From contig NZ_VLLI01000008.1 in assembly GCF_007830615.1 (NCBI RefSeq), positions 62,001-126,000 on the forward strand: a stretch of 64,000 bases of DNA. Direction: 5' to 3'. A program made the position numbers and the translations under genes. This DNA is from Mucilaginibacter frigoritolerans (GTDB taxonomy: Bacteria; Bacteroidota; Bacteroidia; Sphingobacteriales; Sphingobacteriaceae). This document shows, in pieces, positions 8,522-17,792 of this stretch; the first letter of the stretch is position 1, and each line of letters opens with the position of its first letter. Under the pieces are notes generated by a model that was given only the letters and a program-made list of their open reading frames with translations, ran no database searches and was not told the origin of the DNA.

Positions 8522-9442
8522 TTAGTTGAAAGTTTGCCGGAATGCCAAAGGTGAAAGCCCGGTTTTGGCCTTGAACAAGCGGCTGAAGGATTGCGGATGA
8601 TCAAAACCTAATTCGTGAGAAATTTCACTCACCGATAGTTCAGTAGTTGATATTTTTTCTTTGGCTTTCTCAATCATTTTGTCCTGAATGTGCTGCTGTG
8701 TATTGCGCCCTGTCAACATCTTGAGTAAGCTGCCTAAGTAGTTGGGCGATATATTTAATTTTTCGGCTATGAATTGAACGCTGGGCAATCCCCGTGTTAA
8801 TAGATCGGTACTGTTAAAATAGTTTGTTAACATGTCTTCAAGCCTATCAAGTATTTGATGATTTTCAATTTTACGGGTTAGGAACTGGCGGTGATAAAAG
8901 CGGTCTGAATAATTTAGCAAAGTTTCAATCTGGGATATAATGATGTCCTGGCTAAATTTATCCATGTTAGCATGATATTCCATTTGAATATTTTGCATAA
9001 GTCCGATAATAATAGCTTCCTCTTTTTCCGTCAGCGATAAAGCCTCATTAACCGAATAGTCAAAGTATTCATATTTCCTGATCGCTTTTGCCAGTGGCGT
9101 ATTCCATAAAAAGTCGGGATGGATGTAAAGCATCCATCCCGACATCTTCGATTCTTTTTTTTCGTCAATTATGATCGGCGCAAATACCTGTCCGGGGGCC
9201 ATAAAATACATAATGCCATCCCGGAATTCATATTGCTGCTGACCGTATTTAAATATACCATTGCAATGGCGCTTTAATGCAATGGCGTAAAAGTCAAACA
9301 CCCGGTTACCCGGTCTTTTTCCTGTCCTATTGACGGCTTCCAGGTTAATTACACTGATCAACGGATGTTCTGGTCCTGGCAAGCCTATCAAACGATGAAG
9401 CTCACTAATGGTTTGAATCCGGTACGGTTCTGTGCCTGCCAT
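8522..9442 (-). CDS. AraC-family transcriptional regulator
   Basis: This 306-residue protein has an N-terminal sensing region (about 1-190, cupin-like, with FKYGQQQYEFRDGIMYFMAPGQV). The C-terminal AraC double helix-turn-helix covers about 205-305 (FIAEKLNISPNYLGSLLK; then LSVSEISHELGFDHPQSFSRLFK and the conserved GLSPLAFR end). It lies 15 bases downstream of the NmrA-like gene on the same strand, so the two probably form one transcript. AraC proteins in this arrangement often control the neighbouring oxidoreductase. The ligand is unknown. Confidence 0.88.
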   Translation of the reverse strand: MAGTEPYRIQTISELHRLIGLPGPEHPLISVINLEAVNRTGKRPGNRVFDFYAIALKRHCNGIFKYGQQQYEFRDGIMYFMAPGQVFAPIIIDEKKESKMSGWMLYIHPDFLWNTPLAKAIRKYEYFDYSVNEALSLTEKEEAIIIGLMQNIQMEYHANMDKFSQDIIISQIETLLNYSDRFYHRQFLTRKIENHQILDRLEDMLTNYFNSTDLLTRGLPSVQFIAEKLNISPNYLGSLLKMLTGRNTQQHIQDKMIEKAKEKISTTELSVSEISHELGFDHPQSFSRLFKAKTGLSPLAFRQTFN

Positions 9443-9457
9443 AGTACAAGATACTTA

Positions 9458-10363
9458 TTATTGATTATAAACCGCTGCAAATTCTTTGGCGAAATCTTCC
9501 AATTTTACTTTGCCTAGTACAGGCTTGTTACGTAGGTAATCTTCAGATATTGCTCCGCTATGGATGCTGGCATTCATTTCTACAAAACTTTCAGCAAAGC
9601 TTGCGTTCATGCCAAAGGCTTTCAACCCGTTCAGTTGTTGTTCATCACTAATTAATATCCATTTCAAGTCAGGCTTCCCTATTGCCACACCTAAAATACC
9701 GGCTATCTCATTGCAGGTAAGCTCCTCGCTTGCAACATAGCGTATTTTCCGCCCAACTGCTACTGATTCCAGCTCTTCAACTATCGCATCGGCAATATCT
9801 GCATCAGCAACCATATATGACATATCCGACCCTCCGTAATTTGCAGCAATTAAGCCATGTGTTTTTATAGGATTTATAAAGCCCAACAAATTTTTATAAA
9901 ACCCAACCGGTCGCATAAAGCTAACAACTACATCAGCCGGTAATTGCCTCAATGTATTTTCCGCATTATGATGGATAATAAGCAAACCATTGCCGCTGTT
10001 CATATGTGCTCCAACGCTGCTTAAATAAACCACACGCTTTACGCCTGATTTTTCGATTGCCTGTACATAGTTATTGATAATTGCGTTTGACCGTACTACT
10101 ACATCACGTACACTGGTATTCGGGTCGTTAAAACTACCGCCCGGGGCTATCATACAATACACGGCATCTGCGCCGGTAAAAGTTTTGGTCAAAAAATCAA
10201 CGTCTTCCATCGTGCCGATAGCGGCTTTTGCGCCCAGGGCTTCAATGTCTTTTTGTTTTTCGGCTTTACTGCTGATGATGGTAACTGAATGTCCTTTTTT
10301 TATTAGTTCCTTTATGAGCGGTGTACTTACGTAGCCCAGGGAACCTGTTACTGTTATTTTCAT
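9458..10363 (-). CDS. NmrA-like NAD(P)-binding oxidoreductase (atypical SDR)
   Basis: This 301-residue Rossmann-fold protein begins MKITVTGSLGYVSTPLI, with the TGxxGxx dinucleotide-binding turn at residues 6-13; the third glycine is replaced by Ser. GHSVTIISS forms the second strand with a position suited to NADP contact. YLSSVGAH and the following HHNAENTLR fit NmrA/atypical SDR proteins, which lack a classical Tyr-Lys pair and act as redox sensors or quinone reductases. The ATG at 10363 was chosen because the longer frame from 10570 adds 69 residues of hydrophobic, non-coding-looking sequence. It is the first gene of a two-gene unit with the AraC regulator. Confidence 0.85.
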   Translation of the reverse strand: MKITVTGSLGYVSTPLIKELIKKGHSVTIISSKAEKQKDIEALGAKAAIGTMEDVDFLTKTFTGADAVYCMIAPGGSFNDPNTSVRDVVVRSNAIINNYVQAIEKSGVKRVVYLSSVGAHMNSGNGLLIIHHNAENTLRQLPADVVVSFMRPVGFYKNLLGFINPIKTHGLIAANYGGSDMSYMVADADIADAIVEELESVAVGRKIRYVASEELTCNEIAGILGVAIGKPDLKWILISDEQQLNGLKAFGMNASFAESFVEMNASIHSGAISEDYLRNKPVLGKVKLEDFAKEFAAVYNQ

Positions 10364-10579
10364 GGCTTGTTTTTTTATACTGCAAAGTTCACATAGTACT
10401 ACAAAAATAATGTAACAGAATCTAAGAAGCTTGTAACACAATCTACGAATTGGATAGTGAAATATTAAAATAGAGGTGATTAACCTATCTGTTTTAATAT
10501 AAAAGATGGTAAATGTTAATTTATTATAAAGTGCTTTGGGGGTAAGCGCTGATTTAATTGTCTGTAGCATATAAGGACA

Positions 10580-11635
10580 ATGAACAACGACGATATTAAA
10601 TTTTTACTGGTAAAATACATTACCAACCAGGCCAGCGAAACAGAAGCCAAAGAGGTAAAGCATTGGATAGGGTTACACCCCGAAAATGAGCTTTACTTTG
10701 TTGAACTGTATGAAGCCTGGCAAAATCTGCTCTATACAAAACCCGAAACAATTGATACCGAAAAAGCCTATCAGCAATTTTTAGCTAAAACCATTACGCC
10801 GCAAAAACAACCTGTAAACCTATGGCAATTTGCAAAAGTAGCCGCCGTAATATGTTTCTTTTTATTGGCCGCCCTATGGCTTATTTACCATCGTGCTGAT
10901 GCCCCTCAGAAAGGGAACCAGATTGTTGCTCAAAACGGGGCAGTAAAAAAGATTGCCCTCAGCGATGGTACAACTATTTGGCTCAATGCCGGCAGTACTA
11001 TTAAATATGATGCCGGTTTCGGTAAAACAAACCGCACCATTTATCTGGAAGGTGAAGCTTTTTTTGATATAGGGCATAATAATAACAAGCATATTCCCTT
11101 CCTGGTTAATACAAAAAAATATACTATCAGGGATATCGGTACCAAATTTAACCTGAAAGCTTATCCAAACGATCCCTTTTTTGAAACCACTGTAGTAAAG
11201 GGCGAAGTAGCAGTAGAAAGTAATGCTGATAACAACGCACATGAAGCCAACCGCATCTATGTAAAACCACGGCAGGTGCTTAAAATATTCTATCGCCCCG
11301 AAAAATCTGACAGTAAGGAAATAATACCAATGCCAAATACTTATAACGAAGTACAGGTATCGCAGGTTGATTCGGCCAAGATAGATGTTTACGATGGCTG
11401 GAAAGATGATTTACTGGTATTTGATGGCAACACCCTGGAAGAAATTGCCCGCGTACTGGAACGGAGATACAATGTAACCATTAACATTGACAGCCAGGAA
11501 CTGAGGGACATTCGCTACTCAGGTTGCTTTAAAAATGTGCCTGATATTGATAAGGTATTACGTCTCATCAAGCAAAACACTCCCATTAGCTACACGATTG
11601 ATGGACAGAAGATAACTATAACTAAAACAAATTGA
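10580..11635 (+). CDS. FecR-family anti-sigma factor
   Basis: This 351-residue protein has a cytoplasmic N-terminal sigma-binding region (1-80, DUF4880-like, with EAKEVKHWIGLHPENELYF) and one membrane helix at about 84-103. The periplasmic FecR domain contains KIALSDGTTIWLNAGSTIKY and YLEGEAFFDI, and a C-terminal DUF4974-like segment (NTLEEIARVLERRYNVTINI) follows. Such proteins hold an ECF sigma factor at the inner membrane and release it when the STN domain of the partner SusC receptor signals substrate binding. The SusC gene follows directly at 11788. The cognate sigma is probably the gene at 7809. Confidence 0.92.
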   Translation: MNNDDIKFLLVKYITNQASETEAKEVKHWIGLHPENELYFVELYEAWQNLLYTKPETIDTEKAYQQFLAKTITPQKQPVNLWQFAKVAAVICFFLLAALWLIYHRADAPQKGNQIVAQNGAVKKIALSDGTTIWLNAGSTIKYDAGFGKTNRTIYLEGEAFFDIGHNNNKHIPFLVNTKKYTIRDIGTKFNLKAYPNDPFFETTVVKGEVAVESNADNNAHEANRIYVKPRQVLKIFYRPEKSDSKEIIPMPNTYNEVQVSQVDSAKIDVYDGWKDDLLVFDGNTLEEIARVLERRYNVTINIDSQELRDIRYSGCFKNVPDIDKVLRLIKQNTPISYTIDGQKITITKTN

Positions 11636-11689
11636 TCACTAAAAAAGAAAAACTATGGCAGAAAACTAATACTTACCAATAAAACCAAA

Positions 11690-11713
11690 CCCGGGATGCG
11701 CTAACACCCCGGG
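11690..11713. promoter_or_regulatory. CCCGGG hairpin in the FecR-SusC spacer
   Basis: CCCGGG at 11690-11695 and again at 11708-11713 can form a short GC stem in the 152-bp gap between fecR-like and susC-like genes. No T tract follows at once. It may be a weak terminator, mRNA processing site or part of the susC leader. Confidence 0.4.
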
Positions 11714-11787
11714 ATATGTATCAGAATTAATAGCTAATACCCTAAAGCTTGGGGAAGCACAGTATTAACTAATTAACACACAAATTT

Positions 11788-14700
11788 ATGATTAATTTTT
11801 ATAGAAGACCTTCTATTGCCATGGGGTCGTGGCAAAAACTGCTCATAATTATGAAACTCGTCATTCTTTTGCTTTTTACGGGAATCCTGCAAATACATGC
11901 GGCAGCTTATTCGCAAAGCACTTATAATTTTAATGAGCAGAGCATCTCTGTAAAGCAGATGTTTAAAAAAATTGAGAAAACAGGCAATTACACCCTGTTT
12001 TACCGTCTGGATCAGGTAGATCTGGATAAAAAAGTGCAGGTGAATACCAAAGATGCATCTATTGAGGATGTAATGAAACAGGTGCTGCAAAACCAGTCAT
12101 TGAGTTTTCAATTGATGGATGGTAACATTATTGTGATTAAGCCATTGGATAGCAAAAATGCCATCGACCAAACCATTACTGGTGTAGTTACTGATGCTGC
12201 AAATGTTCCTTTGCCTGGCGTGATTGTTAAATTAAAAGGCAGCACCATTGCCGTAAGTACCAATGCTGATGGTAAATACAGCATTACCGTTCCAGATGCC
12301 AATGGCACGCTTATTTTTACCTTTATTGGCTTTAATACACAGGAGATACCTTTAGAAGGTAAAAAGGTTATAAACGTACGGCTAACAGAAGAATCCAAAA
12401 CGCTTAATGAAGTAGTAGTTGTGGGTTATGCCACCCAGAAGAAAAAGGACCTTACGGGTGCCGTTACGGTAGTCAACGTTTCGGATATGACTAAAACTCC
12501 TTCCGGCTCGGTTAATGAATTATTACAGGGGCAGGCTGCAGGTGTGTCAATCACCGGATCGGGGCAACCTGGTCAGGAACCGGATATCCATATCCGTGGT
12601 ATCAATACTTTTGGCGATAATACACCGCTTTATGTGATTGATGGGGTGCCTACTTCTGATATCAGCACCGTAAACCCTAATGATATAGCCAATTTGCAGG
12701 TGTTGAAGGATGCAGGAGCAGCTTCCATTTATGGCTCAAGGGCATCAAATGGTGTAATTATCATCACCACTAAAAAAGGTAGTGGTAAGGTAAAAATTCA
12801 GTACGATGGTTATTTCGGAACCCAGGTACCTAAAGGCGGTAACGTTTGGCACACGCTAAATCCGCAGGAAACAGCTGACCTGCAGTTAATGGCCGAAAAA
12901 AATTCAGGGTATACTGATTTTTCTGACCCGCAATACGGTAATGGGCCTACTTATGTATTACCCGATTATATTGAGCCCGCCGGGGCGCATAATGGCGATC
13001 CATCAGTTAACCCGGCTCTTTATTATGTTAATCCCAATTATACTGATCCAAACGATTATAATAATTTTTACCGCATAGTAAAAGCAAATAAAACAGGTAC
13101 TGATTGGTTTCACGAGATTTTTAAAACTGCGCCAATAACCAGCCAGAACATCTCCTTAAGCGGTGGTTCTGACCAGGGCAATTACCTTTTCTCTGCCAAC
13201 TATTTTGATCAGCAGGGAACACTGATTGATACTTATGAAAAGCGTTATACCATCCGCTCAAACAGTCAGTATAACGTTAGTAAATCTTTCAGGGTAGGCG
13301 AAAATCTGTCCTATTCAGTTACCGAAAACCCACAAGTGGCAATCAATAACCCTGATGCAATTATAGCATATGCTTTCCGCGAGCAGCCAATTATCCCGGT
13401 ATATGATATTATGGGTAATTATGCCGGTGGCGATGGTCCTGGTTTAGGCGATGCGCCAAATCCCGTAGCTGTTCAACAACGTACTAAAAACGATCAGTAT
13501 TTAAGCTACCGCCTGTTTGGTAACGCCTTTGCCGAATTAGATCTTTTAAAGTCGCTCACCTTGCGCAGCTCATTCGGTGGTGCATTAGGTTCCAGTACTT
13601 TTCACAGTTTTCAGTATCCTACTTATGAAAATGCCGAAAATACATCAACCAACCAATATAACGCGGGTTCAACAAGTACCTACGATTATACCTGGACAAA
13701 CACCATTGCCTATCATGGCGTTTTTGGCAAGCATGACCTGAAAGTTCTGTTTGGTACTGAAGCCAATCAAAACGGAGGCAGTGATTTAGGCGGAAGCCGG
13801 CAGGGATATTTTTCTTTTGATCCTAATTATGTAAGCCTTTCAACCGGTTCAGCAGCAGGCGAAAGTAACTACAGCGATAATTACCCTAAGCGTTCTCTAT
13901 TTTCTTATATCGGCAGAATAGATTATGCCTATAATGATAAATATCTGCTAAGTGGTACTATCCGTCGTGATGGGTCATCTTCTTTTGTATCTCAGTATGG
14001 CTGGTTCCCGGCAGTAAGTGCGGGCTGGCGTATGTCGCAGGAAAGTTTCATGAAAAACATCACCTGGATCAGCGATTTAAAGCTTCGCGGCGGGTATGGT
14101 ATAATGGGTAACCAAACCAATGTTACTTCCACTAATCAATATACACAGTTCTCGAGCTCTATAGGCCAGTCGTATTATGGTATTGATGGCTCAAACCTGG
14201 TTCCGGGATTTTATGAAAACTTCCTGGGTAACCCGGCTGCTAAATGGGAAAAGGATATTAACAGCAACATAGGTATTGATGCCACGCTGTTCCATGATAT
14301 GTTATCCTTCACCATTGATTATTATAATAAGGATATCCGCGATCTGTTATTTAATCCTCCTTTGCCTGGTACTAACGGTAATCCAAGCCCGCCAGCTGTA
14401 AACATTGGCGAAATGAAAAACCATGGTATCGATGCTTCTGTGACCGGAAATTTTAAACTAGGTTCAGGCATTGCCATTAATGCCACATTATCGGTAACTA
14501 CTTATACCAATAAAATTGTTAAGGTTGATAACGATGCCAATTACTTCGACACTGATTTTGGCCGTCGCGTGGGTACTAATCTGGTACGTAATGAGGTAGG
14601 GCAGTCGTTGGGTGAATTTTATGGATATAAAGTAGTAGGTTTCTGGAATTCACAGGCAGAGATGGATGCTGCCAATGCCAAAGCTCAAAAAGCAACCGGC

Positions 14701-15327
14701 GATCCTAATGCCGTTTATGAGCAAGATATGGGCCTTGGCCGTTTTAAATATGCCGACGTAAACGGCGATGGTCAGATAACTGATGCCGACCGTACCTTTT
14801 TAGGTAACCCGAATCCTACCATGAGCTCAGGTCTTAACCTTGGGGTTAGTTACAAACATTTTGATTTCAGTATATTCTTGTATGCAGTGTTCGGTAACAA
14901 AATATGGGATAACGTAAACTACTGGAGAGATTTCTATTCATCATACGAAACAGCTAAAAGCTATACTGCATTGTACGATTCCTGGACGCCGACGCATATG
15001 AATGCAAAGGCCCCTATTCAGGAAATGGGAACCTATTTTAGTACCAATGCAACAGCAAACTCTTATTACGTTGAAAACGGATCATACATAAGAGCTAAAA
15101 ACACACAGTTGGGCTATACTTTCTCGGCATTAAAGCTAAAGAATATGGGGATCCAGAAACTGAGGGTTTATATATCCGCAGCAAACTTATTTACCATAAC
15201 CAAATATCCTGGGGTTGATCCGGAGCTTCCGGGTACACCTGGAGCAGCTTCAACTGATTTTGGGATTGATGAAGGTACATATCCAAGCTCGCGTACTTTT
15301 TTAATAGGTGTTAATCTTTCATTATGA
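11788..15327 (+). CDS. SusC/RagA-family TonB-dependent outer membrane receptor with STN domain
   Basis: This 1179-residue protein starts with a long signal region (to about residue 45). It then has an STN secretin/TonB domain (about 58-115, SVKQMFKKIEKTGNYTLFY and ASIEDVMKQVL) and a carboxypeptidase-regulatory-like domain (about 128-205). The plug (about 210-335) includes KDLTGAVTVV and the SusC signature DGVPTSDISTVNPNDI, with VLKDAGAASIYGSRASNGVI. The rest is a 22-strand barrel. It imports a ligand delivered by its SusD partner with TonB energy and signals through STN to FecR. Without adjacent glycoside hydrolases, proteases or sulfatases, the ligand is not predictable. An internal ATG at 11821 or 11851 could be the true start. 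Confidence 0.95.
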   Translation: MINFYRRPSIAMGSWQKLLIIMKLVILLLFTGILQIHAAAYSQSTYNFNEQSISVKQMFKKIEKTGNYTLFYRLDQVDLDKKVQVNTKDASIEDVMKQVLQNQSLSFQLMDGNIIVIKPLDSKNAIDQTITGVVTDAANVPLPGVIVKLKGSTIAVSTNADGKYSITVPDANGTLIFTFIGFNTQEIPLEGKKVINVRLTEESKTLNEVVVVGYATQKKKDLTGAVTVVNVSDMTKTPSGSVNELLQGQAAGVSITGSGQPGQEPDIHIRGINTFGDNTPLYVIDGVPTSDISTVNPNDIANLQVLKDAGAASIYGSRASNGVIIITTKKGSGKVKIQYDGYFGTQVPKGGNVWHTLNPQETADLQLMAEKNSGYTDFSDPQYGNGPTYVLPDYIEPAGAHNGDPSVNPALYYVNPNYTDPNDYNNFYRIVKANKTGTDWFHEIFKTAPITSQNISLSGGSDQGNYLFSANYFDQQGTLIDTYEKRYTIRSNSQYNVSKSFRVGENLSYSVTENPQVAINNPDAIIAYAFREQPIIPVYDIMGNYAGGDGPGLGDAPNPVAVQQRTKNDQYLSYRLFGNAFAELDLLKSLTLRSSFGGALGSSTFHSFQYPTYENAENTSTNQYNAGSTSTYDYTWTNTIAYHGVFGKHDLKVLFGTEANQNGGSDLGGSRQGYFSFDPNYVSLSTGSAAGESNYSDNYPKRSLFSYIGRIDYAYNDKYLLSGTIRRDGSSSFVSQYGWFPAVSAGWRMSQESFMKNITWISDLKLRGGYGIMGNQTNVTSTNQYTQFSSSIGQSYYGIDGSNLVPGFYENFLGNPAAKWEKDINSNIGIDATLFHDMLSFTIDYYNKDIRDLLFNPPLPGTNGNPSPPAVNIGEMKNHGIDASVTGNFKLGSGIAINATLSVTTYTNKIVKVDNDANYFDTDFGRRVGTNLVRNEVGQSLGEFYGYKVVGFWNSQAEMDAANAKAQKATGDPNAVYEQDMGLGRFKYADVNGDGQITDADRTFLGNPNPTMSSGLNLGVSYKHFDFSIFLYAVFGNKIWDNVNYWRDFYSSYETAKSYTALYDSWTPTHMNAKAPIQEMGTYFSTNATANSYYVENGSYIRAKNTQLGYTFSALKLKNMGIQKLRVYISAANLFTITKYPGVDPELPGTPGAASTDFGIDEGTYPSSRTFLIGVNLSL

Positions 15328-15350
15328 TGAATATTTTAAATATAAGTGAT

Positions 15351-17147
15351 ATGAAAATTTCAAAATATATAATTATGCTGATGATTATCAGTATGATTTC
15401 GGTACTCTACTCATGTAAAAAGTCATTCCTGGAAACGCCGCAAACAGGCACACTTAGCCCCGAGTTATTACAAACAAAGGCAGGTGTTGATGGGTTACTG
15501 GTGGGGGCATATAGCGCATTAAGAGGGGTACAGGCTGATGGTACTGCTTTTGGTGGAGGCGACTCGTGGCAAACCTCGCCAGACAACTGGATTTATGGGG
15601 GCGTTGCAGGTGGCGATGCACACAAAGGCAGTAACTCCGGCGATCAGAGTCCTATCGAAGCTATTGCAAGCTTTTATCCAAATGCAACCAATCCTTTTTT
15701 CAATAGTAAATGGATTGCCGATTATGAAGGGATTACCCGTTGTAACAATACTATCAAAGCAGCGGTTAAAACTCCGGGATATTCTGCAAGCGACCTGTCA
15801 AACATATTAGGGCAAGCCCGTTTTTTAAGAGCACATTATTATTTCGATCTTAAAAAGATGTTTAATTATGTGCCTTACATTGATGAAAATACCACCGATG
15901 TGGTGCAGCCCAACACGGCAGACATATGGCCTAAAATAGAGGCCGATTTTCAATATGCTTATGCTAATTTACCGCCAACACAAACCGATGTGGGACGCGC
16001 AAATAAATGGGCAGCGGGTGCTTACCTGGGTAAAACTTATATGTACGAGCATAAATACAGCGATGCAAAAGCTGTTTTTGACGATGTGATAACCATTGGT
16101 GTTACCTCAGGTGGCCTGGCTTACGCGCTGGTACCAAAGTTTCATGATAACTTTAATGCCGATACTAAAAACAACTCGGAAAGTATTTTTGCTATTCAAG
16201 CCCTGGCCAATTCTGACCCGGGTGGGATTACCCAGGCAAATGATGGCGACAGGCTCAACTATCCTTATGGTGCCAACAGTCCGTTTGATTGCTGTAGCTT
16301 TTATCAGCCAAGCATCGATCTGGCTAATCACTATCGTACTAACCCTGCAACCGGTTTGCCTTACCTGGATGATTTTGATACACATGCCATCAAAACAGAC
16401 ATGGGCTACCAATCATCTGACAGTACCTTTGTGCCTGATGCCGGTACCATCGACCCTCGATTAGACTGGACCGTTGGTCGTCGTGGTATTCCTTATCTGG
16501 ATTGGGGATTGCATCCCGGTAATGACTGGATCCGCGATCAGACATTTTCTGGTCCTTATTCGCCCATAAAACATGTTTATACACAGGCCGAGCAAAATAC
16601 TAATGGCGACCAGCATTCATGGGGGCCGGGCACTGCAGTTAATTATAACATTATCCGTTTTGCAGATGTGATTTTACTGGCTGCCGAGGCAGAAGCCCAG
16701 TTAGGTAATTTAACAAAAGCCGAAACCTATGTAAATATGGTACGTAACCGCGCCGCAAACCCTGGGGGCTTTGTGTATCAGTATCTGGATAATAGCAATC
16801 CTACAAACGGGTATTCAACTACACCAGCTGCCAATTACCTGGTTAACCCTTATCCCGATGGTGATTTTAACAGCCAGGGATTAACCTATGCCTTAAAGGC
16901 GATTTACTATGAACGGCAACTGGAACTGGCGATGGAAGGTCACCGCTTTTTTGACTTGGTGAGATGGGGTGTTGCCGATCAGGCCCTTAATGCTTATTTT
17001 TTGTATGAAGGCAAACTGACTACAGATATAACCCAGGGGCATTTTACAAAAGGCCGTAATGAATATTACCCAATACCACAAACACAAATAGATCTGGAAG
17101 TAAAAGGCGGAAAATCCGTTCTTAAACAAAATCCCGGATATAATTAA
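15351..17147 (+). CDS. SusD/RagB-family nutrient-binding outer membrane lipoprotein
   Basis: This 598-residue protein has a lipoprotein signal with the lipobox LYSC at residue 22, followed by KKSFLETPQTG, a typical SusD start. TPR-like helices carry the ligand site. LGQARFLRAHYYFDLKKMF and the C-terminal YERQLELAMEGHRFFDLVRWG are hallmarks of the family. It caps the SusC barrel and captures the substrate at the cell surface. The ATG at 15351 gives a compact signal; upstream ATGs at 15324 and 15327 overlap the SusC stop and would add nine residues. The gene is translationally linked to susC and ends before the terminator at 17175. Confidence 0.93.
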   Translation: MKISKYIIMLMIISMISVLYSCKKSFLETPQTGTLSPELLQTKAGVDGLLVGAYSALRGVQADGTAFGGGDSWQTSPDNWIYGGVAGGDAHKGSNSGDQSPIEAIASFYPNATNPFFNSKWIADYEGITRCNNTIKAAVKTPGYSASDLSNILGQARFLRAHYYFDLKKMFNYVPYIDENTTDVVQPNTADIWPKIEADFQYAYANLPPTQTDVGRANKWAAGAYLGKTYMYEHKYSDAKAVFDDVITIGVTSGGLAYALVPKFHDNFNADTKNNSESIFAIQALANSDPGGITQANDGDRLNYPYGANSPFDCCSFYQPSIDLANHYRTNPATGLPYLDDFDTHAIKTDMGYQSSDSTFVPDAGTIDPRLDWTVGRRGIPYLDWGLHPGNDWIRDQTFSGPYSPIKHVYTQAEQNTNGDQHSWGPGTAVNYNIIRFADVILLAAEAEAQLGNLTKAETYVNMVRNRAANPGGFVYQYLDNSNPTNGYSTTPAANYLVNPYPDGDFNSQGLTYALKAIYYERQLELAMEGHRFFDLVRWGVADQALNAYFLYEGKLTTDITQGHFTKGRNEYYPIPQTQIDLEVKGGKSVLKQNPGYN

Positions 17148-17174
17148 ATAGCCCTACTTACCTATACCTTTTTA

Positions 17175-17209
17175 AAATGCTGCCCATTTATTTGGGTGGC
17201 ATTTTTTGT
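17175..17209 (+). terminator. Rho-independent terminator of the SusCD operon
   Basis: AAATGCTGCCCA pairs with TGGGTGGCATTT around a short loop, followed by TTTTTGTTTTTT. It lies about 30 bases after the SusD stop. Confidence 0.8.
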
Positions 17210-17396
17210 TTTTTGCCTGTTTATATTGTTTAGAGATGTTTATCGACGAAGGTCCTCGCTCTTACTTAAAAGAGAATAAACAAATGATGTAAAATATTTT
17301 AATCAATACGTCCAATTAATCCGGTTTCATTTGATGAGGGTGTAATTCATATATTTATTAACCCATTTGCCAGCCGGCAATTAATACTTAAACAAA

Positions 17397-17750
17397 ATGG
17401 ACGAGTACGCATTAATTATGAGACATGAAGACGGTACCAAAGTGGCATCGCCCGAACAACTGCAAATCTGGATGAAACAAACCATGGACTGGATTGGTGG
17501 CATTGCTGCACAAAATAAATTTGTGAGTGGCACAGGTTTACCCTTTGCCGATGCCAGGGTGGTTGGGCACAATAACGTTGTTACTAATGGTCCCTTTGGT
17601 GAAATTAAGGAAACCATTGGCGGTTTTATTGTTGTTAAGGCCGATTCTGTTGATGAAGCAGTTGAGTTTGCAAAAGGCTGCCCTGTTTTAGTAGGTGACG
17701 GCAATACAGTTGAAGTACGCAAAATAGCAAAAAGGGATGGTGTACATTAA
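17397..17750 (+). CDS. YciI-like (DGPF) domain protein
   Basis: This 117-residue protein begins MDEYALIMRHEDG and contains VTNGPFGEIKETIGGFIVV, the DGPF-type signature of the YCII-related family. This small ferredoxin-like fold occurs next to ECF42-type sigma factors in many bacteria. A catalytic role has been proposed for some relatives but is not proven. The adjacent gene at 17793 is such a sigma factor, so the two are probably functionally linked. A 13-bp hairpin separates them. Confidence 0.85.
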   Translation: MDEYALIMRHEDGTKVASPEQLQIWMKQTMDWIGGIAAQNKFVSGTGLPFADARVVGHNNVVTNGPFGEIKETIGGFIVVKADSVDEAVEFAKGCPVLVGDGNTVEVRKIAKRDGVH

Positions 17751-17753
17751 AAC

Positions 17754-17783
17754 TTTAGGGCCTGTTGCTTAACAGGCTCTAAA
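17754..17783 (+). terminator. Intercistronic hairpin between YciI and sigma genes
   Basis: TTTAGGGCCTGTT at 17754-17766 and AACAGGCTCTAAA at 17771-17783 form a 13-bp stem with one mismatch and a four-base loop. It is followed by TATTGTTTT and lies directly before the sigma factor start. It could be a partial terminator or attenuator that lowers sigma expression relative to YciI. Confidence 0.6.
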
Positions 17784-17792
17784 TATTGTTTT

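Noticed and set aside
10074..10334. An open plus-strand frame of 86 codons inside the NmrA gene.
   Set aside because: It is a shadow of the opposite-strand reductase gene, which has clear family motifs.
7809..17147. A polysaccharide utilisation locus for a named glycan.
   Set aside because: SusC, SusD and regulators are present but no glycoside hydrolase, lyase, sulfatase or sugar kinase is, so no substrate can be claimed.
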